The notes beneath the pieces are model-generated. The model worked only from the letters and a program-made list of their open reading frames with translations. It was not told the origin of the DNA and searched no databases. DNA of 64,000 bases from JBGTCD01 sp041749015 (GTDB taxonomy: Bacteria; Bacteroidota; Bacteroidia; Cytophagales; Cyclobacteriaceae): NCBI GenBank assembly GCA_041749015.1, contig JBGTCD010000104.1, positions 1 to 64,000 of the forward strand, written 5' to 3'. The position numbers and the translations under genes were made by a program. The first letter of the stretch is position 1, and the number at the start of each line of letters is the position of its first letter. Shown here one piece after another: positions 29,179 through 37,454 of this stretch.

Positions 29179-29883
29179 CTATAAACTTCGGATTGATGAC
29201 ATACCCCCATCGGCATGGATAACCTGTCCGGTGATCCATCCGCTATCATCACCCAAAAGAAACACCACAAGACTGGCAATTTCTTCGGGGGTCCCTACCC
29301 TTTTTAACGGGTGCTTTTCACCTGAAGCTTTTATTTTTTCATCATTTGATAAAAGCCTGGAAGCCAATGATGTATTAGTAATTGATGGCGCAATAACATT
29401 AACCCGAATCTGTGGGGCCAACTCCGCAGCAAGAGATCTGCCAAGACCCTCAAGAGCAGCCTTAGCTGTCGCAGTAGTGGCATGAAATGGCATCCCCTGA
29501 CTGACAGCCACCGTGCTGAATAAAATGATAGAGGCCCCTTCAGATTTCTTCAAAAGTGGCAGCACTTTTTGGATGACTTTCACTGCGCCGAGTACATTGA
29601 TTCGAAAGTCTTCCAAGAAATCCTCTTCTGAAATGCGGTGAAAGGGCTTTAAATTGATAGTCCCCGGAGCATACACCAATCCATCCAACCGATCAGGCAG
29701 GTTGTCAATCTTTAACTCCCCGTCTTTGACATCATATTGAATAAAATCAATGTCTGTATTATAGTTTTCTGGCTTATTTCGAGCAGTAATTATTATGTCT
29801 GCGCCTTTTTCACTTAATAAATTGACGGTTGCCTGACCAATCCCCCTGGTGCCGCCTACCACTAAAAATTTTTTACCTTTCAT
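29179..29883 (-). CDS. atypical SDR oxidoreductase lacking the catalytic Tyr
   Basis: The 234-residue Rossmann protein has VVGGTRGIGQA as its nucleotide loop, a YDVKDGEL strand, LFSTVAVSQG (Ser region) and GWITGQVIHADGG near the C-terminus, all as in classical SDRs. At the YxxxK position it reads TATAK, so the Lys is kept but the Tyr is a Thr. I recall a subgroup of bacterial SDRs with HATxAxAK here that share this loss. Either a different residue supplies the proton or the protein is not a standard dehydrogenase. It probably forms an operon with the M1 peptidase. Confidence 0.85.
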   Translation of the reverse strand: MKGKKFLVVGGTRGIGQATVNLLSEKGADIIITARNKPENYNTDIDFIQYDVKDGELKIDNLPDRLDGLVYAPGTINLKPFHRISEEDFLEDFRINVLGAVKVIQKVLPLLKKSEGASIILFSTVAVSQGMPFHATTATAKAALEGLGRSLAAELAPQIRVNVIAPSITNTSLASRLLSNDEKIKASGEKHPLKRVGTPEEIASLVVFLLGDDSGWITGQVIHADGGMSSIRSL

Positions 29884-30013
29884 AATGCTACTTTTGACTC
29901 TTAGAACCAGTGAATGAAAGGATTGTTAGGAGCCGGCAACAATTAATTGCTGGCAATCCTTGTTAATATGGTGAATACCGATTTTTTTCGTGAAAATTTT
30001 GATGCTGCTAATT

Positions 30014-31141
30014 ATGAATTCAAGACTCTCCTTCCGTTTTATTGTGACAGGCCTCATTTTACTGTTGATCATCCAAATAAGTTGTGATCGAAGTTCGAAA
30101 AAAGGCTTTCTTGTTGAAGGTACCCTATTTGGTCTGGATTCTACCTGGATTTACCTTCAAAAGCCTGTGGAAAATGGCTGGGAGAGTCTTGATTCTCAAA
30201 TGGTGGTTGACGGTAATTTTGTATTCCGCGGCAACGTTGAAAAGGAAGATCTGTACCATTTGCGTATTGGAAATACCACCAGGACCATAATGGTGTTTAT
30301 CGACAACCAGCCCATCGTTGTAGAAGGTCAGGTGGATAGCCTTGAAAAAGTCCGCGTAGAAGGCACCAAGGTGCAGGAGACCTATAATAAATACCTCATC
30401 AGGCAGCGTGGCCTCCGCAAGCAGCAAGAACGGCTTCTTGCCCAATGGATTGAAGCCAATGAATCAGGGAATCAGGACACTTTGGAAGATGTCAACCAGG
30501 AATTCGCCCTGCTTGAACAGGAGACTGACCAATTCTTGTTGGCTGCAGTTACCAGTAATTTAGATAATCCTCTGGGGCCCTATTTTGCCACCATGCTGTA
30601 TTTCAATGATGATGAAATAGATGCTTTAGACTCCCTCGTCAAGAAATTTGACCGCGGCCTTGAAGGCACTTATCACTATGATAACCTGACGGATGTATTG
30701 GAGCGATGGAAAATGCTCTCCATTGGCAGTAAGGCATTTTCCTTTGCACAGGAAGATCCTATTGGCAACTCTCTGGCATTGGATAGTATTGATGGCGCCT
30801 ATATCCTTATTGATTTCTGGGCTTCATGGTGCGACCAATGCCGGGAGGGTAATGCCGAACTAAAAGAAATTTATGAGCAGTATCACGATTCAGGATTTGA
30901 AATTGTAGCCGTCTCGCTGGATACCGATCACAGGGCCTGGACCAATGCCATCAAGGAAGATCGCCTAAAATGGCTTCACGTCAGCGATCTCCAAGGCTGG
31001 GGCAACGAAGTGGGTGTGCTCTATGGCGTAAGAGCCATACCCTACACCGTATTGGTAGACCAATCTGGAACCATCATTGCCAAAAATATCCGTGGCGCTG
31101 GCCTGGAAAGAAAACTGGAAGAATTATTTGTGGCCTTGTAG
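30014..31141 (+). CDS. TlpA-type thioredoxin lipoprotein with DUF4369 domain
   Basis: ATG 30014 gives a proper lipoprotein signal (RLSFRFIVTGLILLLIIQISC); GTG 29990 and ATG 30002 are alternative starts that add 4-8 residues. Residues about 30-125 fit DUF4369 (VEGTLFGLDSTWIYL), followed by a helical linker. The thioredoxin fold has WASWCDQC (CxxC active site with Asp-Gln) and the cis-Pro loop VRAIPYTVL. Relatives are cell-envelope disulfide reductases anchored to a membrane. It is divergent from the SDR gene and convergent with the unknown cassette at 31155. Confidence 0.9.
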   Translation: MNSRLSFRFIVTGLILLLIIQISCDRSSKKGFLVEGTLFGLDSTWIYLQKPVENGWESLDSQMVVDGNFVFRGNVEKEDLYHLRIGNTTRTIMVFIDNQPIVVEGQVDSLEKVRVEGTKVQETYNKYLIRQRGLRKQQERLLAQWIEANESGNQDTLEDVNQEFALLEQETDQFLLAAVTSNLDNPLGPYFATMLYFNDDEIDALDSLVKKFDRGLEGTYHYDNLTDVLERWKMLSIGSKAFSFAQEDPIGNSLALDSIDGAYILIDFWASWCDQCREGNAELKEIYEQYHDSGFEIVAVSLDTDHRAWTNAIKEDRLKWLHVSDLQGWGNEVGVLYGVRAIPYTVLVDQSGTIIAKNIRGAGLERKLEELFVAL

Positions 31142-31154
31142 AGTGTGTAATTTT

Positions 31155-31820
31155 CTACTCAACCTTTTCTATACTGCTATTAATTAGTTCAAATAGTTTG
31201 AAGGAGGTTAACTTCCGGTTATAATCAGTGAATATACCTTCCTTGTCAATGAGATCATTCTCAGTAAAACCCAGGTATTTGTACTTCTCTCGTAAGACTA
31301 TTAATATGGAGTACTTTGGTTCGTGATTTACCAAATTGCTTTTTGCTCGAAGGCGGTCGCCATCTTTGTCCACACTGTGGATTGATTGTATGAAATGCTC
31401 ATCCTTTATTTTAGCAAAATTCTCTATCGCGAAACGTAAAACTTCTCCATCCACAGGAGATTCTTTCAATTTACATTGTCCATTGACAATTTTCAAGTGA
31501 TGTTTTCCGTGATGTTGCCACAAAAAATAAGAATTAATCATATACTTTGAAATGCACGTGTCCATCTCTGTTGATGCATACCCTGGATATCTGACTGAGA
31601 ATACAATCAGAGTGTCAATTCCATTATTCAGTAGGTCATCTAAAACCATTCTTGTTTGTAACTGGACGTCCCACCTAAAAACAGAATCTATAGTTGGGGC
31701 TAATTGAGTTTTCTTCCATATCTCAATTATTTCTTCATCAGTCGCACTTTTCTGTCCATATGATTTAGCAAAAGGAAATAGCTGCATTAGAATCAGGAAT
31801 GAAAGAATTACACACTTCAT
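31155..31820 (-). CDS. exported protein of unknown function
   Basis: The 221-residue protein has a signal peptide (MKCVILSFLILMQLFPFAKSYGQ). The mature part is mixed alpha/beta without a motif I recognise, and includes HHGKHHLKIVNGQCKL and a charged C-terminus. It is the last of three genes on the minus strand spaced 23 nt apart, all AT-rich and all encoding exported proteins. No function can be assigned. Confidence 0.65.
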   Translation of the reverse strand: MKCVILSFLILMQLFPFAKSYGQKSATDEEIIEIWKKTQLAPTIDSVFRWDVQLQTRMVLDDLLNNGIDTLIVFSVRYPGYASTEMDTCISKYMINSYFLWQHHGKHHLKIVNGQCKLKESPVDGEVLRFAIENFAKIKDEHFIQSIHSVDKDGDRLRAKSNLVNHEPKYSILIVLREKYKYLGFTENDLIDKEGIFTDYNRKLTSFKLFELINSSIEKVE

Positions 31821-31843
31821 AATAGCATATTGTACATACGATG

Positions 31844-32311
31844 TTAGTAGCCGTTTTTATTTCTAAATTCTTCTTTCCAATTCTGAATATTAACACCAAG
31901 CTCCTGTTTTATTATAAGGAATTCTTTTTCAGTTAATGGACCTACAATACCTTTTTCTGCATCAGAATGATTCCCGGTTGCCACAATTTTTATAATATAA
32001 AACTCTGTATTCTCAGGTTCTCTTTTTATAATAATGAATTGGTTATCATAACTAATAGCTGTTATAGGAGCAGGTATTAATCCTATACCACCCCAATCTT
32101 TATCCTCATATCCTAAATGAACATTTTCGAACTTATGAGTTCCTGATACATAATAATGGCTAATTAGTTGTTTAGTTCCACCATCTGATCCAAAAAAGCA
32201 ACTTTGCAAGAAGCAACAGCTTCCTATTAGGATCACAATTTTCAATTTCTGATATATCAGACTGGAAGGCTTTCTAAGAACCATAAATGGAATTTGATTA
32301 AAAAAACTCAT
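31844..32311 (-). CDS. small lipoprotein of unknown function
   Basis: The 155-residue protein has a late lipobox (LQSC near residue 38), so a start at 32284 (MVLRKPSS) is more likely than 32311. The mature part (ISHYYVSG..., ITAISYDNQFIIIKREP...EFYIIKI) shows repeated short strands. It recalls DUF3997-like lipoproteins, a weak resemblance by eye. It is the middle gene of the three-gene exported cassette. Confidence 0.6.
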   Translation of the reverse strand: MSFFNQIPFMVLRKPSSLIYQKLKIVILIGSCCFLQSCFFGSDGGTKQLISHYYVSGTHKFENVHLGYEDKDWGGIGLIPAPITAISYDNQFIIIKREPENTEFYIIKIVATGNHSDAEKGIVGPLTEKEFLIIKQELGVNIQNWKEEFRNKNGY

Positions 32312-32334
32312 GCATTCAAGACGGTTATTGCCTA

Positions 32335-32988
32335 CTATTGGGTAGCTTCAGCATAAACCCATTGGACCAGTTTAGATTCTGCTCGCATCGTGTCAAGTTT
32401 AGGTTTATCACATTTGATTTTCCAGTTTGTTGGTTTGGAAAATTGACCATAACTGAAATCAAAGCAATTCTTTATGAAATTAACGGTTTTGATAAATGAC
32501 TCCAGATCCCATTGGATACCGTAGTAGTCTGCACCGTAAATGTCAAAGTGTTCGGTTTCAAAATAAATAAGATCTTCTTTTAAATTCACTTCAGAAGGTG
32601 GTGGTGGCGGTGGAATAGTAATTGAGAATCCGTGAATGTAAATAGAATTTTCATGGATAGGCAGTTCGCCTTCATTTCCTCCACTCATACTCACCAATTC
32701 ACCGTTCACTGTAGCGAGAAAAAGAAACAACTGCTGACCAACCTCATATTCCGTCCATCTTTCTGCGCATGCCCAATTATGAATTCTCTTAATTTTTAGG
32801 GTTCCAGAGTCGGAATTCAGGCTTCCTTCAATGTTCAATGTAAAGTAATTGGAATCAAGAGCGACAATAGTACCATAAACTATCTTTTCTGCTTTGATAA
32901 TCATTTCATATAGCGCCAATGGCCGATAGTCGGCCCGACTTATATGGCAGTTCAGTAACAGGGTCGCTATGAATAGAATTCGCTTCAA
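32335..32988 (-). CDS. exported protein of unknown function with poly-proline linker
   Basis: The 217-residue protein has a signal peptide (MKRILFIATLLLNCHISRA). A beta-rich first half (AEKIVYGTIVALDSNYFTLNI, IHNWACAERWTEYEVGQQLFLFL) looks like an OB or netrin-type fold. It is followed by a seven-proline run and a second, unrecognised part with KNCFDFSYG. It is the first gene of the exported cassette; the promoter should lie in 32989-33065. No function can be assigned. Confidence 0.62.
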   Translation of the reverse strand: MKRILFIATLLLNCHISRADYRPLALYEMIIKAEKIVYGTIVALDSNYFTLNIEGSLNSDSGTLKIKRIHNWACAERWTEYEVGQQLFLFLATVNGELVSMSGGNEGELPIHENSIYIHGFSITIPPPPPPSEVNLKEDLIYFETEHFDIYGADYYGIQWDLESFIKTVNFIKNCFDFSYGQFSKPTNWKIKCDKPKLDTMRAESKLVQWVYAEATQ

Positions 32989-33065
32989 TTATTCAATGCA
33001 AAATGCAGAAAATCTTATGGCTCAAGCAGATTTAATCTTTACTATCTTAAAAGCCTAACGTCCCA

Positions 33066-35141
33066 TCAACCTACATCACGCAACATATCTCTGAATATCG
33101 ATAGAGACTCTCGAAGATACTGATCCTCAATTTTTTCAATTGATTTTGTAATTTGAGCCTCTTCATCGCTCCCCGTAACCTTGGCGGATTTATCACGGGT
33201 GATTTTTCGTTGCTCAGCAGCTTCCATTTCTTTTCTGCGGGTAGCTTCATTTAGCGAAACCACCGTATTGGAGAGGACCTTTTTAAGGTCTTCTACCTCA
33301 AGGGAAAAATTGATCAGTTCCGGGTCATGCTCCAGTCTGTAGGCATAGAGTTTAGATAGCCTTTCGATAAGTTGAGGGCTGATGCGGTTATCCACTCTGT
33401 ATGGGGCTTTTTTGATTTTTTCCCATGGAAGGGCGGTAGTTCTGGCACTTTCTCCGTACTCTTCAGCGGAAAAAGGTGAAGGGAGAAAAATATCAGGCTC
33501 TACCCCTACCCGCTGCGTGCTGCTACCAGAAATGCGGTAAAACATGTTCAGGGTAAGTTTTAGCTGACCAGCTTCCACATCTGGCATCCGCATGTACCGG
33601 CTCAGGTCAATGATGCTCTGTACAGTGCCTTTTCCAAAAGTGGGTTCACCTATCACAAGGCCACGCTTGTAATCCTGTATGGCCCCTGCAAAAATTTCAG
33701 AAGCCGAAGCGCTAAACCGGTTGATCAAAACCTGTAGTGGCCCATCATACACCACTTCAATAGACTCATCCTTCAACACTTCTATTTTATTCCTGTGGTC
33801 CTTAACTTGTACCACCGGACCTTCTTCGATAAACAAGCCCGTGAGTTCTATGGCCTCCGGCAAGGAACCCCCACCATTGTTGCGCAAGTCTACAACCAGT
33901 CCATCAATCCCTTCGGCTTTTAATTCTTCAATGAGGCGTTTTACGTCCCTTGTGGTGGAGTTGTACTCAGGGTCACCGCTTTGATATGCCTCAAAATCCA
34001 TGTAAAAAGAAGGTAAGGTGATGACACCAAGTTGGTAAACCTTGCCTCCATCTTCTACCGGAACAATCTTTTTTGAGGCGGCCTGGTCTTCAATTTTGAT
34101 CTTTTCCCGGACCATGATTAATTCAATTGGAGGACCATGGATCCCTGTTTCAGCCGGAAGGACTTGAAGCCTGACTGTGGTGCCTTTTGGCCCTTTAATG
34201 AGCTCTACTACATCATCAATTCTCCAACCAATCACGTCCACCATTTCTTCATTTTCGCCTTGTGCTACCCCTATGATGCGATCATTTTCCTGTAATTCGC
34301 CGCCTTTGTCAGCAGGCCCTCCAGGGATCACTTGTACCACTTTGGTATAGTCCGTATCGGTTTGGAGCCTGGCTCCTATGCCTTCCAGGGAGAGACTAAT
34401 GCTTTCCTGAAAAGTTTTGGACATTTTAGGAGAGAAATAGGAAGAGTGTGGATCATAGGTCTCCGTGATGGAATTCATGTAAACCTGAAAAATATCTTCG
34501 CTCTTATACTGTTCCATGGATTTAAGAAATCGCTGATATCTTTTTTGTAGCAGGTCTTCAATCTCCTCAGATTCTTTTTTATTGAGTTTCAGGCTTAATG
34601 CCTGGTTCTTTATCGACTTAAACCAAATTTCATCCAAGGCTTTTTCATCTGTGGCCCAGGGGGCTTCGGTACGATCGATTTGGTACTCTTCCTGAGTAGT
34701 AAAATCAAAATTATATCCTGCAAGGGAATCAATTACAAAGTCCATTCTGTTGGTAAACCTGTCTTTGAAAACCTCAAAAATTTTATAGGCAGGCATCAGG
34801 TTTCCGGTTTTGGTGAAATCATCCAGTAGATACCGATACTCCTCAAAAGCATCAATGTCTGCCTGGGTAAAGTAAGATCGGTTATTATCCAGAGCGCTGA
34901 TGTACTCATCCAGCACCTGTGAGGAAACCGAATCATCAAATTTTAATTTCCGGTAGTGGTACATTTCCAGAAATTGCACTACCACCTGAGCCTCCTGCCC
35001 GTAGTGAACCGCAGGCACTAATAAGGCAGTGTCTGCCGCAAAATATTCATTAAAATACCCTTTAACCCGTGTGTCAGTAAAACCCAAAAATAGCAGGGAG
35101 ACAAAAATGACAATCCAAAAACGCTTCATAAATTTTTTCAT
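33066..35141 (-). CDS. S41 carboxy-terminal processing protease (Prc/Tsp-like)
   Basis: I choose ATG 35141 because the 18 nt upstream only add residues in front of the signal peptide (MKKFMKRFWIVIFVSLLFLG). The order is a helical N-terminal domain, a PDZ domain (about 230-330, SLEGIGARL), the protease core and a C-terminal DUF3340-like helical domain. The core has the Ser in SASASEI near 480 and the Lys in GEPTFGKGT near 503. The length of 691 residues fits the long Tsp form. It would degrade periplasmic proteins from their C-termini, including muropeptide-active enzymes. It follows the zinc-ribbon membrane protein after about 47 nt. Confidence 0.93.
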   Translation of the reverse strand: MKKFMKRFWIVIFVSLLFLGFTDTRVKGYFNEYFAADTALLVPAVHYGQEAQVVVQFLEMYHYRKLKFDDSVSSQVLDEYISALDNNRSYFTQADIDAFEEYRYLLDDFTKTGNLMPAYKIFEVFKDRFTNRMDFVIDSLAGYNFDFTTQEEYQIDRTEAPWATDEKALDEIWFKSIKNQALSLKLNKKESEEIEDLLQKRYQRFLKSMEQYKSEDIFQVYMNSITETYDPHSSYFSPKMSKTFQESISLSLEGIGARLQTDTDYTKVVQVIPGGPADKGGELQENDRIIGVAQGENEEMVDVIGWRIDDVVELIKGPKGTTVRLQVLPAETGIHGPPIELIMVREKIKIEDQAASKKIVPVEDGGKVYQLGVITLPSFYMDFEAYQSGDPEYNSTTRDVKRLIEELKAEGIDGLVVDLRNNGGGSLPEAIELTGLFIEEGPVVQVKDHRNKIEVLKDESIEVVYDGPLQVLINRFSASASEIFAGAIQDYKRGLVIGEPTFGKGTVQSIIDLSRYMRMPDVEAGQLKLTLNMFYRISGSSTQRVGVEPDIFLPSPFSAEEYGESARTTALPWEKIKKAPYRVDNRISPQLIERLSKLYAYRLEHDPELINFSLEVEDLKKVLSNTVVSLNEATRRKEMEAAEQRKITRDKSAKVTGSDEEAQITKSIEKIEDQYLRESLSIFRDMLRDVG

Positions 35142-35188
35142 TGATTGTAATATTAGCATCCAAAAGGATGCCAGGATTTTATTTGTTA

Positions 35189-36091
35189 TCAGGGAAAAGT
35201 CTTTTCCTTTAAATTATCAAGAAACTCCTGAGCAAGTTCCGGAGATTGGAAATCATATTCCTGCTTGGTGCCATTGATTTGGTATAAAATCACCCTGACC
35301 AATTCGATTTCCTCTCCTGAGGCAGTGGATTTTTTTAGCGCCCTTTGGATAAGTTGGTCCTGATGATCTATTTTAGTCAAAGGATACCGGGTGGTCTTTC
35401 TGGATTTACAATACCCGCACTCATAGTACTTGAGGATATAACCGTCCTCCTCAGAAGTTGGTTCTCGTTCTATTTCTTCCCGCACTACCCGCATGGTATA
35501 AAAACTACAATTACCACACTGAATAGCTTGTAGGTGGCCGGAATATTTTTCTATCTGAGTATCCCCGGATTCATCGTCTATCCACACATCATAATCCACC
35601 GAGAAAATTTCTTCTTCCGCTTGCATGCCTTCATCCAGGTATATGTCTTCCTCAGCCTCTGATAGCAGCCTCATAGCGTTGCCAGTCTTCGGATTTATCC
35701 TGGGCATGTACCGCCATTTCATCAGTTTTTTGTTGAGAATGGTAGGATAATAATAATTGAGAATCAGTACCGAGATATACCCTACCAGCGTACCTACAGC
35801 AATTCCCATGGCCAGCTTCACGCCAAACCAAACCGGATGAAACTCATCAACACCAGGCCCAAAAATATCGACAAAACACCCTGCTGCCACGGCAAAGCAG
35901 ATAAAAACAATTTTTAGCCTATTTATCTCATGTTTATTGAGATAATTATATTTGCCTTTAAAAGATTTTATGGAAACCACAGAGAGCCTGTGATAGATAA
36001 GTATCGCTATAGCCAAGGTGACGGCCACTCCTGCAATAATTACTAATGCAGTATCCCATACATGCATAAAACCATTAGCTTCCGAATCCAT
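35189..36091 (-). CDS. membrane protein with zinc-ribbon-like cysteines
   Basis: The 300-residue protein has three membrane helices (about 13-33, 61-80, 88-112). A soluble domain follows with two CxxC pairs (CGNC near 192 and CGYC near 227) arranged as a zinc ribbon, then a charged C-terminal helix. The extracellular or cytosolic side of the ribbon is not clear. The family is not one I can name. It is cotranscribed upstream of the Prc-like protease, which hints at a role in envelope quality control. Confidence 0.65.
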   Translation of the reverse strand: MDSEANGFMHVWDTALVIIAGVAVTLAIAILIYHRLSVVSIKSFKGKYNYLNKHEINRLKIVFICFAVAAGCFVDIFGPGVDEFHPVWFGVKLAMGIAVGTLVGYISVLILNYYYPTILNKKLMKWRYMPRINPKTGNAMRLLSEAEEDIYLDEGMQAEEEIFSVDYDVWIDDESGDTQIEKYSGHLQAIQCGNCSFYTMRVVREEIEREPTSEEDGYILKYYECGYCKSRKTTRYPLTKIDHQDQLIQRALKKSTASGEEIELVRVILYQINGTKQEYDFQSPELAQEFLDNLKEKTFP

Positions 36092-36201
36092 ATTTTATAA
36101 ATTTGTGTAGTTAAATATAAGAGTAATCATTGGATAAGCCAACCAATGGCTTGAGATACCCAACCTATTTAACACGCTAAAATAAGTAAATTGTTATCAG
36201 G

Positions 36202-36354
36202 ATGAGAAAATTTAAAAAAGGGATTTTTAAAATACTGGCTAAAATCAACAAAGTCATACTCCCCAGGTACAGCAACCGCGATCTAAACCAACTCAGCAAA
36301 TGGGATAAGGCCTTGATAGGGCTCCGATACTGGGTCACCAAAAATTCCTTATAA
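36202..36354 (+). CDS. 50-residue basic protein
   Basis: The frame encodes MRKFKKGIFKILAKINKVIL, then PRYSNRDLNQLSKWDKALIG and LRYWVTKNSL. I recall 45-55 residue proteins in many Bacteroidota with the same layout: basic amphipathic start, LPxxS turn, LxKx(D/E)KALIGxRYxVTKNAL end. Some are labelled SsrA-binding protein, which is doubtful since true SmpB is three times longer. The conservation of the pattern argues it is real. It lies just before the repeat cluster. Confidence 0.6.
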   Translation: MRKFKKGIFKILAKINKVILPRYSNRDLNQLSKWDKALIGLRYWVTKNSL

Positions 36355-36363
36355 AATCAGAAT

Positions 36364-36451
36364 CCCTCAGTGGCTCGGCTGTGCCGAGTGACTTATATGC
36401 AGTGAGCCTCTGGCTCATATTGCCCCGCCTTGGTTCGTGTCCCCACGAACC
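36364..36451. repeat. palindromic repeat copy A (three hairpins)
   Basis: Three hairpins follow each other: CTCGGC-tgt-GCCGAG (36374-36388), GAGCC-tct-GGCTC (36404-36416) and GGTTCGTG-tccc-CACGAACC (36432-36451). Copy B at 36717-36815 has the same order. Base differences fall mostly in loops, or are compensated or wobble changes, suggesting selection on structure. No transposase is in the window. Confidence 0.8.
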
Positions 36452-36470
36452 AACCCCCAACTCCCCAACT

Positions 36471-36493
36471 AGTCGTAGCGTCACGCTACGACT
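36471..36493. repeat. 10-bp-arm palindrome AGTCGTAGCG-TCA-CGCTACGACT
   Basis: A perfect 10-bp inverted repeat with a 3-nt loop, 20 nt after copy A and without a T-tract. It belongs to the same repeat cluster. Confidence 0.75.
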
Positions 36494-36572
36494 CTAATTA
36501 AAACTGAATATTTCAAATTGTGGCACCTCAATCGGGTTGTTGAACTCATGCCCTCGTGTGCTTAAAACATTT

Positions 36573-36592
36573 GGTTCGTGCGGACACGAACT
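36573..36592. repeat. isolated third hairpin of the repeat (copy D)
   Basis: GGTTCGTG-cgga-CACGAACT followed by AGGGC repeats the last hairpin and 3' flank of copy B, without the first two hairpins. Confidence 0.7.
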
Positions 36593-36716
36593 AGGGCAGA
36601 GTATTTTTTTTCAATTTTCCTTTTTGTCAGCGTCTAGGCTAAATACCCAAAACCTTCCTTTAAAAGCATTGTATGGATTTATTTACTGGCTTGGCTCATG
36701 ACATTGCTTTTTATTT

Positions 36717-36815
36717 CCCTCAGTCGCTCGGCTGTGCCGAGTGACTTAATATGCTGTGAGCCTCCGGCTCATATTGCCCCGCCTTGGTTCGTGAAGACAC
36801 GAACCAGGGCTGAGG
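36717..36815. repeat. palindromic repeat copy B with terminal inverted repeats
   Basis: The copy runs from CCCTCAG (36717) to CTGAGG (36815). The ends CCTCAG and CTGAGG are inverted repeats of each other, enclosing three hairpins: AGTCGCTCGGC/GCCGAGTGACT with one wobble pair, GAGCC/GGCTC and GGTTCGTG/CACGAACC. The whole 98-bp unit can fold into a cloverleaf and looks like a small non-autonomous element (REP or MITE class). Confidence 0.75.
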
Positions 36816-36835
36816 AGAAATTTATTTTTACTTTT

Positions 36836-36926
36836 GTGTAAAATTGCACAAATAATTTTTACAAATAATTTGTATATATGATTTTATGATATATATTTGC
36901 ATAGTAAACAGTGCAAAATTACACAA
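36836..36926 (+). promoter_or_regulatory. Bacteroidota promoter flanked by two operator-like repeats
   Basis: TTTG (36869-36872), 19 nt, then TATATTTG (36892-36899) matches the Bacteroidota housekeeping consensus TTTG-N19-TAnnTTTG exactly. Transcription should begin near 36906. Two near-identical sites, GTGTAAAATTGCACAA (36836-36851) and GTGCAAAATTACACAA (36911-36926), each an imperfect palindrome GTGYAA-AA-TTRCAC, bracket the promoter. That is a typical arrangement for a repressor. Confidence 0.6.
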
Positions 36927-36928
36927 CT

Positions 36929-37177
36929 ATGAGTGAATTCGAGAAAAAACAACTGGAAAAGGAATTTGAGAAGTTTACCAGGATAAACTTCGAAAAACCG
37001 AAAAAATGCAGGGATTTGAGTCAAACTCGTTTTTATGTGCAGGAATTATGCAGAAAAATCGAGGAGTTCAAGTGGCGCTTTAATTATGTGCCGGGTACAG
37101 CTTATACCCTATTGGCACAGTATAATAGCCTGCAGGACAAAATGATTTTTCAGGATTTTAAGAACACCTACCTGTAA
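36929..37177 (+). CDS. small protein of unknown function (first of a two-gene operon)
   Basis: ATG 36929 is preferred to ATG 36911 because the predicted transcription start is near 36906 and 36911 lies inside an operator-like repeat. The 82-residue product is charged and helical (SEFEKKQLEKEFEKFTRINF, QTRFYVQELCRKIEEFKWRF) with no signal peptide. I do not recognise the family. The second gene follows after 18 nt. Confidence 0.6.
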   Translation: MSEFEKKQLEKEFEKFTRINFEKPKKCRDLSQTRFYVQELCRKIEEFKWRFNYVPGTAYTLLAQYNSLQDKMIFQDFKNTYL

Positions 37178-37195
37178 AATCCCTCTTTTAAGGCC

Positions 37196-37423
37196 ATGAG
37201 GTATGTCCCCTCCCCCATTGATTTCAAATATGCCCGTGCGTATGCAGCTACTGCCAATACCTCCGGGCGTATGCAATATTACCGATATGAAAAAGGAGGT
37301 GACAGGGAACGCATCAGTCGTACCGAATTTATAGAAGCTTATAATACGCTGAATATTTTGGCTATTAAGCCTATCAAGGCCGGACGAAAGGACCCCTACT
37401 TCCAACTGGAATTTTATATATAA
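37196..37423 (+). CDS. small protein of unknown function (second of a two-gene operon)
   Basis: The 75-residue product (start MRYVPSPIDFKYARAYAATA) is basic, with a SGRMQYYRYEKGGDRERISRTEF-like charged middle and an aromatic end (DPYFQLEFYI). It has no signal peptide or known motif. It ends 6 nt before a strong terminator, so the two small genes form a self-contained unit. Confidence 0.58.
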   Translation: MRYVPSPIDFKYARAYAATANTSGRMQYYRYEKGGDRERISRTEFIEAYNTLNILAIKPIKAGRKDPYFQLEFYI

Positions 37424-37428
37424 TATCA

Positions 37429-37454
37429 AACCATCCTTCGGGATGGTTTTTTTA
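37429..37454. terminator. strong intrinsic terminator with TTCG tetraloop
   Basis: AACCATCC-TTCG-GGATGGTT is a perfect 8-bp stem with a stable UUCG loop, followed by T7 on the plus strand. It ends the small-protein operon and may serve the convergent MazG-like gene as well. Confidence 0.88.

Larger units (their letters stand above)
36355..36928. other. gene-free region with repeat cluster and promoter
   Basis: Between the 50-residue gene and the next CDS lie copies A, D and B, the separate palindrome at 36471-36493, about 220 nt of unremarkable AT-rich DNA (36494-36716 apart from copy D), and the promoter/operator block at 36836-36926. Confidence 0.7.

Noticed and set aside
36364..36815. The repeat cluster as a CRISPR array
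   Set aside because: Units are palindromic, few and unevenly spaced, with no constant-length spacers and no cas genes.
36717..36815. Copy B as a tRNA gene because of its cloverleaf-like fold
   Set aside because: No TTCRA arm, no anticodon-type loop lengths and no CCA-like acceptor stem.
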